Positions 1-7,061 of a stretch of 9,765 bases of DNA are shown one piece after another (position 1 is the stretch's first letter; each line of letters opens with the position of its first letter). Under the pieces are notes generated by a model. That model worked only from the letters and a program-made list of their open reading frames with translations. It searched no databases and was not told the origin of the DNA. The translations under genes and the position numbers were made by a program. This stretch comes from an uncultured Lachnospiraceae bacterium (GTDB taxonomy: Bacteria; Bacillota; Clostridia; Lachnospirales; Lachnospiraceae). Location of the stretch: positions 1-9,765 of the forward strand of contig CACZNY010000312.1 in NCBI GenBank assembly GCA_902782655.1, written 5' to 3'.

Positions 1-1949
1 AATAGTAACCCAACCCCATGGTTCTCCCTCCTTTCCTTCATGAATCTTATAAGATCCGCCCCCGACAGGAATCTTGACAGATTGAAGCCCTGAAGCTTAT
101 CAACTCCTACCCCGACTGCGTATTTTTCAAGCTCCGGACTGTCTATGCCGGAAGCCTTTATCCCTATGGAAAGATTCTTCATCATATCCACCGCGCAGCG
201 CACAAGAGTGTCAGCCTTATCCGATATAGGCGCAGAGGATAAAAGATCTCTGTTCAGGGAAACCTCACTGAGATGCATCCTCAGCATCATTTCCGCGTCA
301 GTATAGCCGTTTCCGTAGTCCGTAAGCATAAAGGAAAATCCCGCCTCATGCAGTGCTCTTATATTCTCCTCCAGGGCGTAGTTATAATTGATCATGGTAT
401 TTTCGGATATCTCCAGAGTCACATACCCCGGATCCACCCCGTGCTCCAGCGCGGTCTCAAGTATCCACGACGCCGCGCTCCTCATGAGCAGGAAAGCATT
501 CGGAACGGGTATCGCATACTCGTTTATGTCTATCCCCGTGAGTCCCGATTCACTGATATACTCAAAGCAGACATTGAAGATATGCTTGATTATGGGTACG
601 GCAGTTCCGTTTTCCTCAGCTATGGGAAAATACTCCCCCGGAGCTATCATCCCAAACTCGGGACTTTCTATCATGGGCTTCATCTCTACAGAATCAAACC
701 TTCCCGTGCCTATGGATTTGACAGGCTGGTACCTGAAATTAAAGCTCTCCGATATTATCGCATTATGCAGCAGGAGATCTATGCTCCTCCGCCGCTTGTC
801 CTGGTCCAGGTCTATGCTCTGCGCCCTTATCACATGCTTCATCCTGTGGCGTTCCTTGACGGCAAAAAGTGTCAGAAGCCTCTTCAGCTCCTCCGTATCC
901 CTTACATCGTCGGGCCAGCAGGCATACATGGAGCAGTCAAAAAGCATGATGGAGTATTTGTCGGTATTAAAGGGCGCCGAAAACCGCTTCCTTATGGCAT
1001 TCATGAGCTCAATATGAGTGACTGTGGAGCCCTCCTTTATCAGCAGCACGAAAAGATCCCTCTCCAGCCTGTAGGCCACTGCATTCTTCGACAGCTTCTC
1101 AAGGAAATCAGCTGCCTGTATCAGAAGCATCGAGGTAGTCTCATGGCCTATGCTGCTGTCAAGGAAATCTATATTATCCAGGGATACAGCCACCATGCGC
1201 GTCCCCCTGCGGCGTTTTATCCGGATGGCTGCATTGACGTAGAAGGCGTAATCATTCTGCAGTCCGGTGGCCGAATCCATATAGTCTCCGGGTCTTTCTA
1301 TGGTGATATACAGTATCAGCAGCACAACGGCAGAAAAGAAGCATTCTATCTTATAGGTTCTGTCAAGGAACTGCAAAAAGATGCCTACGCCGGAAAACAG
1401 CGCAAAGGACATGAAGGATATCATCACCGACATGCGTATGTTATTCCTGTAGAGCATCACATAGTTCAGCGATACGACGGTATACCATATGGCGACGAGA
1501 TAGAATACCCACATAAACTCTCCGCGCATATACCTGCCTCCCCTGAAGTAGAATATGCCGTTGTTAAGCGGAGTAAGAGCCAGCACCGTGTAGGCGGCTA
1601 TTATGGGGGCATAGGAAAGAACAGTGTCGAACATTTTGGATGAGTCGATATTGAGCACCACCCGCACATATTTATAGAATAAAAGAGTACAGCTTATACG
1701 GAAAGCCATATATACAAAGGTGGTAAAATACATGATCCTGGGCTCCGCAAGGATATGCGGTATTCCGAGCATATTGGCATTCTGGCCAATGCCGGAGAGC
1801 AGGGAAGCAACAGCTGCCACAAGATTGAAAAGCAGCATATATATGAAAACCCTGTTTTGATTAAGCCTGACACTCCTGTGTACCACCAGTGTGACAAGCA
1901 GCATCACACAGAGGATCACGGCATTAATGTCAAAGTAAACTACATTCAA
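1..1949 (-). CDS. 7-TM membrane protein with degenerate GGDEF and EAL domains (partial, 3' end outside window)
   Basis: 649 codons are visible; the stop lies beyond the window. Residues 5-217 hold about seven hydrophobic segments (near 5-25, 32-54, 72-97, 103-125, 144-167, 172-194, 203-217), suggesting a membrane sensor. The GGDEF-like domain follows, opening with DSATGLQNDYAFY (225-237), a usual DxLTGLxNR position. The signature site reads RLERDLFVLL (294-303) instead of RxGGDEF, so cyclase activity is unlikely. The EAL-like domain spans about 400-640: the EAL triplet is EMK (422-424), SPEFGMIAPGEYFPIAEENG and LEISE (512-516) are conserved, DDFGTGY is TDYGNGY (543-549), KID is SLN (564-566), AEGVE is ASGID (599-603), and QG is kept (620-621). 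Loss of the acidic and lysine metal/catalytic positions predicts no phosphodiesterase activity. It may bind c-di-GMP or partners (inference). The start is TTG at 1949, the only plausible initiator between an in-frame TGA at 1962-1964 and the first membrane segment. Confidence 0.85.
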   Translation of the reverse strand, partial: MNVVYFDINAVILCVMLLVTLVVHRSVRLNQNRVFIYMLLFNLVAAVASLLSGIGQNANMLGIPHILAEPRIMYFTTFVYMAFRISCTLLFYKYVRVVLNIDSSKMFDTVLSYAPIIAAYTVLALTPLNNGIFYFRGGRYMRGEFMWVFYLVAIWYTVVSLNYVMLYRNNIRMSVMISFMSFALFSGVGIFLQFLDRTYKIECFFSAVVLLILYITIERPGDYMDSATGLQNDYAFYVNAAIRIKRRRGTRMVAVSLDNIDFLDSSIGHETTSMLLIQAADFLEKLSKNAVAYRLERDLFVLLIKEGSTVTHIELMNAIRKRFSAPFNTDKYSIMLFDCSMYACWPDDVRDTEELKRLLTLFAVKERHRMKHVIRAQSIDLDQDKRRRSIDLLLHNAIISESFNFRYQPVKSIGTGRFDSVEMKPMIESPEFGMIAPGEYFPIAEENGTAVPIIKHIFNVCFEYISESGLTGIDINEYAIPVPNAFLLMRSAASWILETALEHGVDPGYVTLEISENTMINYNYALEENIRALHEAGFSFMLTDYGNGYTDAEMMLRMHLSEVSLNRDLLSSAPISDKADTLVRCAVDMMKNLSIGIKASGIDSPELEKYAVGVGVDKLQGFNLSRFLSGADLIRFMKERRENHGVGLL

Positions 1950-1956
1950 AAAACAG

Positions 1957-1963
1957 CCCTCTC
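1957..1963 (-). promoter_or_regulatory. Ribosome binding site supporting a TTG start
   Basis: GAGAGGG lies 7 nt upstream of TTG at 1947-1949. The same frame has a stop at 1962-1964, so no upstream start is possible. The next in-frame ATG lies well inside the first hydrophobic segment. The spacing and purine content decide for the TTG start, which is a weak initiator. Confidence 0.55.
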
Positions 1964-1977
1964 ATGTATAGACATCC

Positions 1978-2038
1978 AACCGGATCCGAACCGGGGACGC
2001 TCCTGCGCACGCCGGCACTGAACAGTAACTATCCGGTC
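1978..2038 (-). other. GC-rich foldable leader upstream of the GGDEF/EAL gene
   Basis: AACCGGAT (1978-1985) and ATCCGGTC (2031-2038) form an 8-bp inverted repeat, with one G-U pair in the minus-strand RNA, enclosing 45 nt. Inside are further self-complementary stretches (CCGG, GCCGGC, CTGTTCAG). The block is GC-rich within an otherwise AT-rich gap and would sit in the 5' leader of the GGDEF/EAL gene. It matches no riboswitch class I recognise; conserved c-di-GMP-I riboswitch strings are absent. Function is unknown, and chance folding is possible. Confidence 0.3.
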
Positions 2039-2066
2039 ATTCATCATTGTACGTATATTTATACAT

Positions 2067-2095
2067 AATATAGGATATCATAAAACGAATGACAG
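2067..2095 (-). promoter_or_regulatory. Putative sigma-A-type promoter for the GGDEF/EAL gene
   Basis: Read on the minus strand, CTGTCA (2090-2095), a 17-bp spacer and TATATT (2067-2072) resemble TTGACA-17-TATAAT. It starts about 20 nt after the glmS stop codon and would give a leader of roughly 110 nt. The DNA is AT-rich, so a chance match is possible. I found no convincing terminator behind glmS, so read-through from glmS is also possible. Confidence 0.4.
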
Positions 2096-2113
2096 AGGGT
2101 AGTTTTTTTTCAC

Positions 2114-3970
2114 TTACTCTACGGTAACTGATTTTGCCAGATTTCTGGGCTTATCCACATCTATACCCTTGGCAACGCTTATATAGTAGCCCAGAAGCTG
2201 CAGCGGGATCACCGCAAGGGATGCCGCAAAATGCTCCTCTATCTTCGGCACATATACCGCAAAATCCACGGTATCCTCTATCTCGTAATGCCCGTAGGTC
2301 GTAAGCCCCATAAGATATGCCCCTCTCGCCTTGCATTCCACCATATTGCTTATTGTCTTCTCAAAGAGATCATTCTGCGTGAGGACGCCGATGACCAGGA
2401 TCCCGTCCTCTATAAGGCTTATGGTTCCGTGCTTAAGCTCACCCGCGGCGTAAGCCTCCGAGTGTATATAGGATATCTCCTTAAGCTTCAGGCTTCCCTC
2501 AAGGGTCGCCGCATAATCAATGCCTCTGCCAACATAGAAAACATCCTTTGCGTTGGCGTATTTTGCGGCAAACCACTGTATCCTCTCCTTATCGTCAAGT
2601 ATCTTCTCTATCTTGCCCGGTATGGTCTTAAGCTCAGATACGTATTCTTCGTACTTCTTATCATCGATAAGACCGCGTACCCTCCCGATGTGGATGGCGA
2701 GAGCATAGCTCACTATAAGCTGGGTGCTGTAGGCCTTGGTGGTCGCCACTGCTATCTCGGGTCCTGCCAGAGTGTGGATCACATGGTCTGCTTCCCTCGC
2801 TATGGAGGATCCTACCACGTTTACTATTCCCAGCGTCACGGCTCCAAGCTTCTTTGCCTCCCTCAATGCCGCCAGCGAATCTGCCGTCTCTCCCGACTGG
2901 GATATCACTATGACAAGATCATCCCCCGTAAGCATGGGCTTCCTGTATCTGAATTCCGACGCCAGCTCCACCCTTACCGGTATATGGGTCAGATCCTCCA
3001 GAACGTACTGCGCCGCCATTCCCACATGCCAGGCGGAGCCGCAGGCTACGATATGGATCTGTCTGATCCTTTCTATGAATCCATCCTCTATACCGCTCTC
3101 CGTAAGATCGATCCGTCCCTCCTTTACAAGCGCCCTTACCGTATCCTCCACAGCCTTTGGCTGCTCATGGATCTCCTTCATCATGAAATGCTCGAATCCG
3201 CCCTTTTCCGCAGCCGCGGCATCCCACTCTATCTCGACAGGCTCCTTTTCTATCTCATCCCCGTCCAGATTATAAAAATGCACCTCTCCCGCCCTGAGAC
3301 AGGCCATTTCCTGATTGCCGATATAGTATACGCTTCTCGTATATTTCAGGACTGCCGGCACATCCGATGCCACATAGGCAGCATCCCCGGTAAGTCCTAT
3401 CACTATGGGTGAATCCTTGCGGGCGACCCACAGCTCATCGGAACGCTCCTTAAACATCAGCGCCAGGGCATAGGATCCTCTGACTCTCACCATTGTCTTG
3501 GCAATGGCATCTATGGGGCCTATCCTGTATTTATTGTAATAATAATCGACGAGCTTTACCGCTACCTCAGTGTCGGTCTGGGAGTAAAAGGTATACTGAT
3601 GTCTCAGCAGCTTTTCGCTGAGCTCCTGATAGTTTTCGATGATGCCGTTATGCACGCCGACCACATTGGCATCATCCAGTGACAGCTTATTTGAAGATAC
3701 GTGCGGGTGGGCATTGATCTCAGAGGGTTCGCCGTGGGTAGCCCATCTGGTATGGCCTATGCCCACTGTCCCATGCAGCGATGCTCCGTCATTGGTCTTC
3801 TCAGCGAGCACCTTAAGCCTGCCCTTTGCCTTGACCACCCTTACCTTGCCGTCACTGTCGCGCACTGCAAGTCCGGCAGAATCATACCCCCTGTATTCAA
3901 GCTTCGCGAGCCCCTCCAGTATCAGGGGAGCTGCCTGCTCATGTCCTACGTATCCTACTATCCCGCACAT
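2114..3970 (-). CDS. glmS: Glutamine--fructose-6-phosphate aminotransferase (isomerizing)
   Basis: Converts fructose-6-phosphate and glutamine to glucosamine-6-phosphate and glutamate, the committed cytosolic step toward UDP-GlcNAc. At 618 aa it has normal family length. The N-terminal class II glutaminase domain starts MCGIVGYVG, with Cys2 as nucleophile after Met removal, plus GHTRWATHG (72-80) and HNGIIENY (107-114). The linker carries KEIHEQP (265-271). Two SIS domains follow: CGSAWHVG (310-317) and SQSGETADS (357-365) for sugar-phosphate binding, then KEISYIHSEAYAAGELKHG (497-515), ending in DKPRNLAKSVTVE. Glu498, His514 and Lys613 correspond to E. coli Glu488, His504 and Lys603. It is the last gene of the operon, 20 nt behind nagB, with purine-rich GGGGAAAGGAAAAGG before the ATG. 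The 20-nt gap leaves no room for the glmS ribozyme often seen in Firmicutes. Confidence 0.97.
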   Translation of the reverse strand: MCGIVGYVGHEQAAPLILEGLAKLEYRGYDSAGLAVRDSDGKVRVVKAKGRLKVLAEKTNDGASLHGTVGIGHTRWATHGEPSEINAHPHVSSNKLSLDDANVVGVHNGIIENYQELSEKLLRHQYTFYSQTDTEVAVKLVDYYYNKYRIGPIDAIAKTMVRVRGSYALALMFKERSDELWVARKDSPIVIGLTGDAAYVASDVPAVLKYTRSVYYIGNQEMACLRAGEVHFYNLDGDEIEKEPVEIEWDAAAAEKGGFEHFMMKEIHEQPKAVEDTVRALVKEGRIDLTESGIEDGFIERIRQIHIVACGSAWHVGMAAQYVLEDLTHIPVRVELASEFRYRKPMLTGDDLVIVISQSGETADSLAALREAKKLGAVTLGIVNVVGSSIAREADHVIHTLAGPEIAVATTKAYSTQLIVSYALAIHIGRVRGLIDDKKYEEYVSELKTIPGKIEKILDDKERIQWFAAKYANAKDVFYVGRGIDYAATLEGSLKLKEISYIHSEAYAAGELKHGTISLIEDGILVIGVLTQNDLFEKTISNMVECKARGAYLMGLTTYGHYEIEDTVDFAVYVPKIEEHFAASLAVIPLQLLGYYISVAKGIDVDKPRNLAKSVTVE

Positions 3971-3990
3971 GCCTTTTCCTTTCCCCTTAC

Positions 3991-4722
3991 TCAGCCCTTA
4001 TAGCCTATCTCATCCGCAAGCTTCTTTTCTATCACGACTATGGCATCCCTGTGCATCCGCATAAAGGTAGCGGGGCATCCCGGATCGATCCTGTCATCCA
4101 TAAGAAGCCTTTTTGCAGCCTCCTGCTTGTTCCCGTTTATTATCATAAGCAGGGTCTTCGCCTTCATGATGGAGCCCATTCCCATGGTCACCGCGTATCT
4201 CGGGACCTCATCACGGTTTTCAAAAAATCTGGTATTGGCATCTATTGTACTGTCCTCAAGAGTTTCCTTATGAGCCTTCTCATAGAGGAATTCCCCCGGC
4301 TCGTTGAATCCGAGATGTCCGTCGGGACCCACGCCCAGAACCTGCAGATCGATGTCTGTCTTATCAAGGATATCGTTAAACTCCTTAAGGTTTGCCTCGA
4401 TATCTCCCGTGCCCTTTGCTACATATGTATTCGCCTTGTCTATGTTTATATGATCAAAGAGATTGTCATCCATAAAGAATCTGTAGCTCTGGGGATGATC
4501 GGGAGCCAGCCCTACGTACTCATCCAGATTCACTGTATGCACCCCGGAGAAATCAAGTCCCTCCTCCCTGCATCTTCTGGCAAGCTCCTTATACATTCCT
4601 ACAGGACTCGAGCCAGTCGCAAGACCCAGAGTGCATGTGGGCTTTTCCCTTACAAGCTTCTCTATGACATCTGCCGCCTTCTTCGCTCCCTCTTCATAAG
4701 TGTCCGCAACTATTACCTTCAT
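3991..4722 (-). CDS. nagB: Glucosamine-6-phosphate deaminase
   Basis: Converts glucosamine-6-phosphate to fructose-6-phosphate and ammonia, the reverse sense of GlmS. At 243 aa it is a normal NagB of the shorter Gram-positive type. The phosphate-binding loop LATGSSPVGMY is at 34-44, the VNLDEYVGL motif (64-72) carries Asp67, and GVGPDGHLGFNEP (130-142) carries Asp134, His136 and Glu141, matching E. coli Asp72, Asp141, His143 and Glu148. Its ATG directly follows the stop of the upstream acetyltransferase gene (TAA at 4723-4725), and its Shine-Dalgarno AAGGAGG lies in that gene's last codons, so translation is probably coupled. Co-expression with the opposing glmS suggests control by substrate or allosteric signals rather than by separate promoters (inference). 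A NagB working mainly in the synthetic direction is less likely because GlmS is present. Confidence 0.95.
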   Translation of the reverse strand: MKVIVADTYEEGAKKAADVIEKLVREKPTCTLGLATGSSPVGMYKELARRCREEGLDFSGVHTVNLDEYVGLAPDHPQSYRFFMDDNLFDHINIDKANTYVAKGTGDIEANLKEFNDILDKTDIDLQVLGVGPDGHLGFNEPGEFLYEKAHKETLEDSTIDANTRFFENRDEVPRYAVTMGMGSIMKAKTLLMIINGNKQEAAKRLLMDDRIDPGCPATFMRMHRDAIVVIEKKLADEIGYKG

Positions 4723-5391
4723 TTATTTATCCTCCTTAGCCACAATATTGTCTTTGCCTTTATATATGCTGTTTTCCGGTATCACTCCCCTCACACAGGA
4801 TACGGGATAGATGTTTGAATCACGTCCTACCACGGTTCCCGGATTCAGCACCGTGTTGCAGCCGACCTCGACTCTGTCGCCCACCAAAGCACCCACTTTT
4901 TTGCGTCCGGTCTCCAGATTCTCTCCCTCATTCTTTATTACCACAGGCTTCTTATCCGACTTCACATTGCTTGTAATGGAGCCGGCTCCCATATGAGCCT
5001 TATAGCCGAGGATGGAATCTCCCACATAGTTATAGTGGGGAACCTGTACATTATCAAAAAGGATCACGTTCTTAAGCTCTGTGGAATTACCCACTACGCA
5101 GTTGTCACCCACAAGGGCAGATCCCCTTACAAAGGCTCCGGGACGCACCTCGGTGCCGTGTCCTATTATACAGGGGCCCGCTATGTAGTTATTGGGATAG
5201 CGCTTTGCGTCCTTCGCTATCCATACATCCTCCTCGGGATGATCATATTCCTCAGGGCTAAGCGTCTTTCCGATCTCAAGGATGAGCTCCTTTATACCCT
5301 CCAGAGCCTCCCAGGGATATGTGAATTTCTTCAGATATTCTCCTGCCTTTGTATGTGAAAGATCATAAAGATCGTTTATCGTAAGCTTCAT
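4723..5391 (-). CDS. GlmU-like left-handed beta-helix acetyltransferase (probable glucosamine-1-phosphate N-acetyltransferase)
   Basis: 222 aa. Residues 1-55 form a helical head with no nucleotidyltransferase signature. From about 56 on, hexapeptide repeats typical of a left-handed beta-helix run to the end (for example GPCIIGHGTEVRPGAFVRG at 72-90 and GDRVEVGCNTVLNPGTVVG at 171-189). The segment VPHYNYVGDS (117-126) matches the GlmU acetyltransferase active site GHLSYLGD, giving His119 and Tyr122 as equivalents of E. coli His363 and Tyr366. GAGSITSN (135-142) matches GAGTITCN. The residue aligned with E. coli Asn377 is His133. Placement between glmM and nagB/glmS supports glucosamine-1-phosphate as substrate and acetyl-CoA as donor (inference); another sugar-phosphate acyl acceptor is possible. 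Such proteins are sometimes annotated as UDP-GlcNAc pyrophosphorylase, which the visible domains do not support. The start has AAAGGAG 9 nt upstream, 18 nt after the glmM stop. Confidence 0.82.
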   Translation of the reverse strand: MKLTINDLYDLSHTKAGEYLKKFTYPWEALEGIKELILEIGKTLSPEEYDHPEEDVWIAKDAKRYPNNYIAGPCIIGHGTEVRPGAFVRGSALVGDNCVVGNSTELKNVILFDNVQVPHYNYVGDSILGYKAHMGAGSITSNVKSDKKPVVIKNEGENLETGRKKVGALVGDRVEVGCNTVLNPGTVVGRDSNIYPVSCVRGVIPENSIYKGKDNIVAKEDK

Positions 5392-5409
5392 GTTTTCTGT
5401 CTCCTTTCC

Positions 5410-6972
5410 TTATCCGCGTACCTTTATGAGATGACCCGATGTCTTCATTGCATCGATTATCTCATCCACGCACTTCTCACAGTCCTTGTAGGTCGACGCT
5501 TCGGACATGACTCTCAGTACAGGCTCCGTTCCTGATGCCCGGAGCAGTACCCTTCCGTCGTTTCCGAGATATGCTCCCGTATCCTCTACGGCTTTCTTCA
5601 CTGCCGGATCCTCAAGGGTCTTCTCCTTGTCATCCACCTCCACGTTTTTAAGCACCTGGGGATACATCTTCACCTCAGAGGCAAGCACCGAAAGCGGAAG
5701 CTGAGTCTCCACCATGACCGTCATAAGCATGATCGCAGTGACCAGGCCGTCTCCGGTATGGGCGTACTTCCTGAAGATCACATGTCCGGACTGCTCGCCG
5801 CCGATCATGTGATTATTCTCCTTCATATTCTCATACACATATCTGTCGCCGACCTTGGTCTTTTCATAAGCGATCCCCGCATTATCAAAGGCCTTGTAGA
5901 GACCGAAATTGCTCATTACCGTGGTGACAACGGTATTGCTGGGCAGCATCCCCTTACCCTTCAGATGCTTTGCGCATATGTACATTATGGCATCACCGTT
6001 TACCACATCACCGTATTCATCTACTGCGAGACATCTGTCCGCGTCTCCGTCGAAGGCGAAGCCCACATCCACCTTATTCTCCCGCACATATTTCTGCAGA
6101 CCCTCGATATGGGTTGAGCCTGCGTTCGCGTTGATGTTAAGGCCGTCAGGTGTATTATTCATCACGTAATTCTTGGCGCCTAAAGCGTCAAACACCGCCC
6201 TCCCTATCATCCAGGCGCTTCCGTTGGCGCAGTCCAGCGCTATCTTTCGGTTCTCAAAGGAAACCGGGGCTATGGAGGTCAGGTAGCCTATGTACCTGTT
6301 CCTTCCCGAATAGAAATCTATAGTCTGTCCGATCTTATCCTCGGTCGCCGGATGCACATCCTTTATCTCTCCGTCTATGAAGCGCTCCACCATATCCTGG
6401 ACATCATCCTCCATCTTCTCGCCCTCGGCATTCAAAAGCTTTATGCCGTTGTCATAGAAGGGATTATGGCTTGCAGAGATCATTATGCCGCAGTCGAAGC
6501 CCTCAGTCCTCGTGATATAGCTTACGCAGGGAGTAGTAGTGACATGAAGCAGATAAGAGAAGCCTCCTGTAGATGTAATGCCTGCGCTCAGCGCATTTTC
6601 AAACATATATGAGGAACGCCTTGTGTCCTTTCCTATAACGATCCTTGCAGGCCTCTCCTTACTGTAATACCATCCCAGGAACTGCCCCGTCTTGAATGCA
6701 TGCTCCGCGGTAAGCACCTCGCCTGCTTTTCCCCGGAAACCGTCCGTACCGAAATATTTACCCATTTTTTTCTCCTTTTTTTCAGAATCCGATCCACCGT
6801 TTCTTGCTTCTTTTGTTCTTCCGTCGTAAGGTCTTTTCGCGCTCTCCGGAATAAGCCAGAGCTTTCCTTCCTTTTTTGCGCCATCGATCTTGCCGTCCCG
6901 GCAGAGCATCGTAATGCGCCGTTCTGTCATATCCCATTTTGCGGCAGCTTCATGAACGTCGACGAATGTCAT
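5410..6972 (-). CDS. glmM: Phosphoglucosamine mutase with in-frame N-terminal HTH extension
   Basis: Interconverts glucosamine-6-phosphate and glucosamine-1-phosphate. The full frame is 520 aa. Residues 1-53 resemble a small excisionase/MerR-type helix-turn-helix protein (VDVHEAAAKWDMTERRITML, then GKLWLIPESAKRPYDGR). A charged linker (54-69) follows. The ordinary GlmM begins at Met70 with GKYFGTDGFRG and is 451 aa, the usual family length. Catalytic parts are intact: MISASHNPF (164-172, phosphoserine Ser168), magnesium loop DGDADR (308-313), sugar-binding GGEQSGH (391-397) and phosphate-binding RASGTEPVLRVM (478-489). AGGAGG stands 5 nt before the ATG at 6972. A second, equally good site precedes the internal ATG at 6765, so both a fusion and plain GlmM may be made. 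This is the first gene of the operon. The mutase call is very secure; whether the HTH part is truly fused is open. Confidence 0.93.
   Translation of the reverse strand: MTFVDVHEAAAKWDMTERRITMLCRDGKIDGAKKEGKLWLIPESAKRPYDGRTKEARNGGSDSEKKEKKMGKYFGTDGFRGKAGEVLTAEHAFKTGQFLGWYYSKERPARIVIGKDTRRSSYMFENALSAGITSTGGFSYLLHVTTTPCVSYITRTEGFDCGIMISASHNPFYDNGIKLLNAEGEKMEDDVQDMVERFIDGEIKDVHPATEDKIGQTIDFYSGRNRYIGYLTSIAPVSFENRKIALDCANGSAWMIGRAVFDALGAKNYVMNNTPDGLNINANAGSTHIEGLQKYVRENKVDVGFAFDGDADRCLAVDEYGDVVNGDAIMYICAKHLKGKGMLPSNTVVTTVMSNFGLYKAFDNAGIAYEKTKVGDRYVYENMKENNHMIGGEQSGHVIFRKYAHTGDGLVTAIMLMTVMVETQLPLSVLASEVKMYPQVLKNVEVDDKEKTLEDPAVKKAVEDTGAYLGNDGRVLLRASGTEPVLRVMSEASTYKDCEKCVDEIIDAMKTSGHLIKVRG
6758..6972 (-). 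other. Possible separate HTH product ending by -1 frameshift or homopolymer slippage
   Basis: The HTH frame contains A_AAA_AAG in correct phase (6775-6781), the dnaX-type slippery heptamer. After a -1 shift, translation reads GEKNG and stops at TAA (6758-6760), giving a 71-aa protein whose stop lies just inside glmM. Two A7 tracts (6765-6771 and 6776-6782) would also allow polymerase slippage. A one-base assembly error or strain difference in either tract would equally separate the genes. A standalone HTH protein of about this size is a familiar Firmicutes type. No stimulatory RNA structure was established. Confidence 0.35.
6763..6777 (-). promoter_or_regulatory. Internal ribosome binding site and ATG at the canonical GlmM start
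   Basis: AAGGAG (6772-6777), six A residues, then ATG (6763-6765) form a textbook initiation site inside the long frame, exactly where GlmM proteins normally begin (MGKYFGTDGFRG). It suggests GlmM is translated on its own, whatever happens to the upstream HTH frame. Confidence 0.75.
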
Positions 6973-7032
6973 TTCTTCCTCCTGCAGATTTTATTTAGTA
7001 CGTCTGATTTTTTACAAATACAATTCTTGTAC

Positions 7033-7061
7033 AGTAAGCGAATCTATATGATTTGTTTACT
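7033..7061. repeat. Interrupted palindrome with overlapping TGTTTAC direct repeats
   Basis: AGTAAGCGAATC (7033-7044) and GATTTGTTTACT (7050-7061) pair at 10 of 12 positions around TATAT. The right arm contains TGTTTAC (7054-7060), repeated directly at 7075-7081, 21 bp or two helical turns away. A smaller palindrome TACAA-TTC-TTGTA lies at 7019-7031. Such symmetry suggests a transcription factor site, but AT-rich composition makes chance matches easier. Confidence 0.35.

Noticed and set aside
273..1643. 456-codon open frame on the plus strand
   Set aside because: It lies antisense to the GGDEF/EAL gene, whose minus-strand translation shows clear domain motifs. The plus frame has no recognisable domain and is rich in His, Tyr and Arg, typical of a shadow of codon bias.
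1975..2040. tRNA-like piece (GGTTCGGATCC resembling a T-arm)
   Set aside because: The T-loop lacks the conserved A after TTCG, and no anticodon arm or consistent cloverleaf can be drawn. Kept only as a foldable leader.
1950..2060. c-di-GMP riboswitch controlling the GGDEF/EAL gene
   Set aside because: The conserved class I core strings are not present, and I cannot match class II.
1950..2113. Terminator behind glmS
   Set aside because: No GC-rich hairpin followed directly by a T-run on the minus strand was found. The T8 run at 2103-2110 is on the plus strand, so it reads as A in the transcript.
2231..3412. 393-codon open frame on the plus strand
   Set aside because: Antisense to glmS, whose catalytic residues are all present; the plus frame has no family features.
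4051..4818. 255-codon open frame on the plus strand
   Set aside because: Antisense to nagB and the acetyltransferase end; composition is that of a shadow frame.
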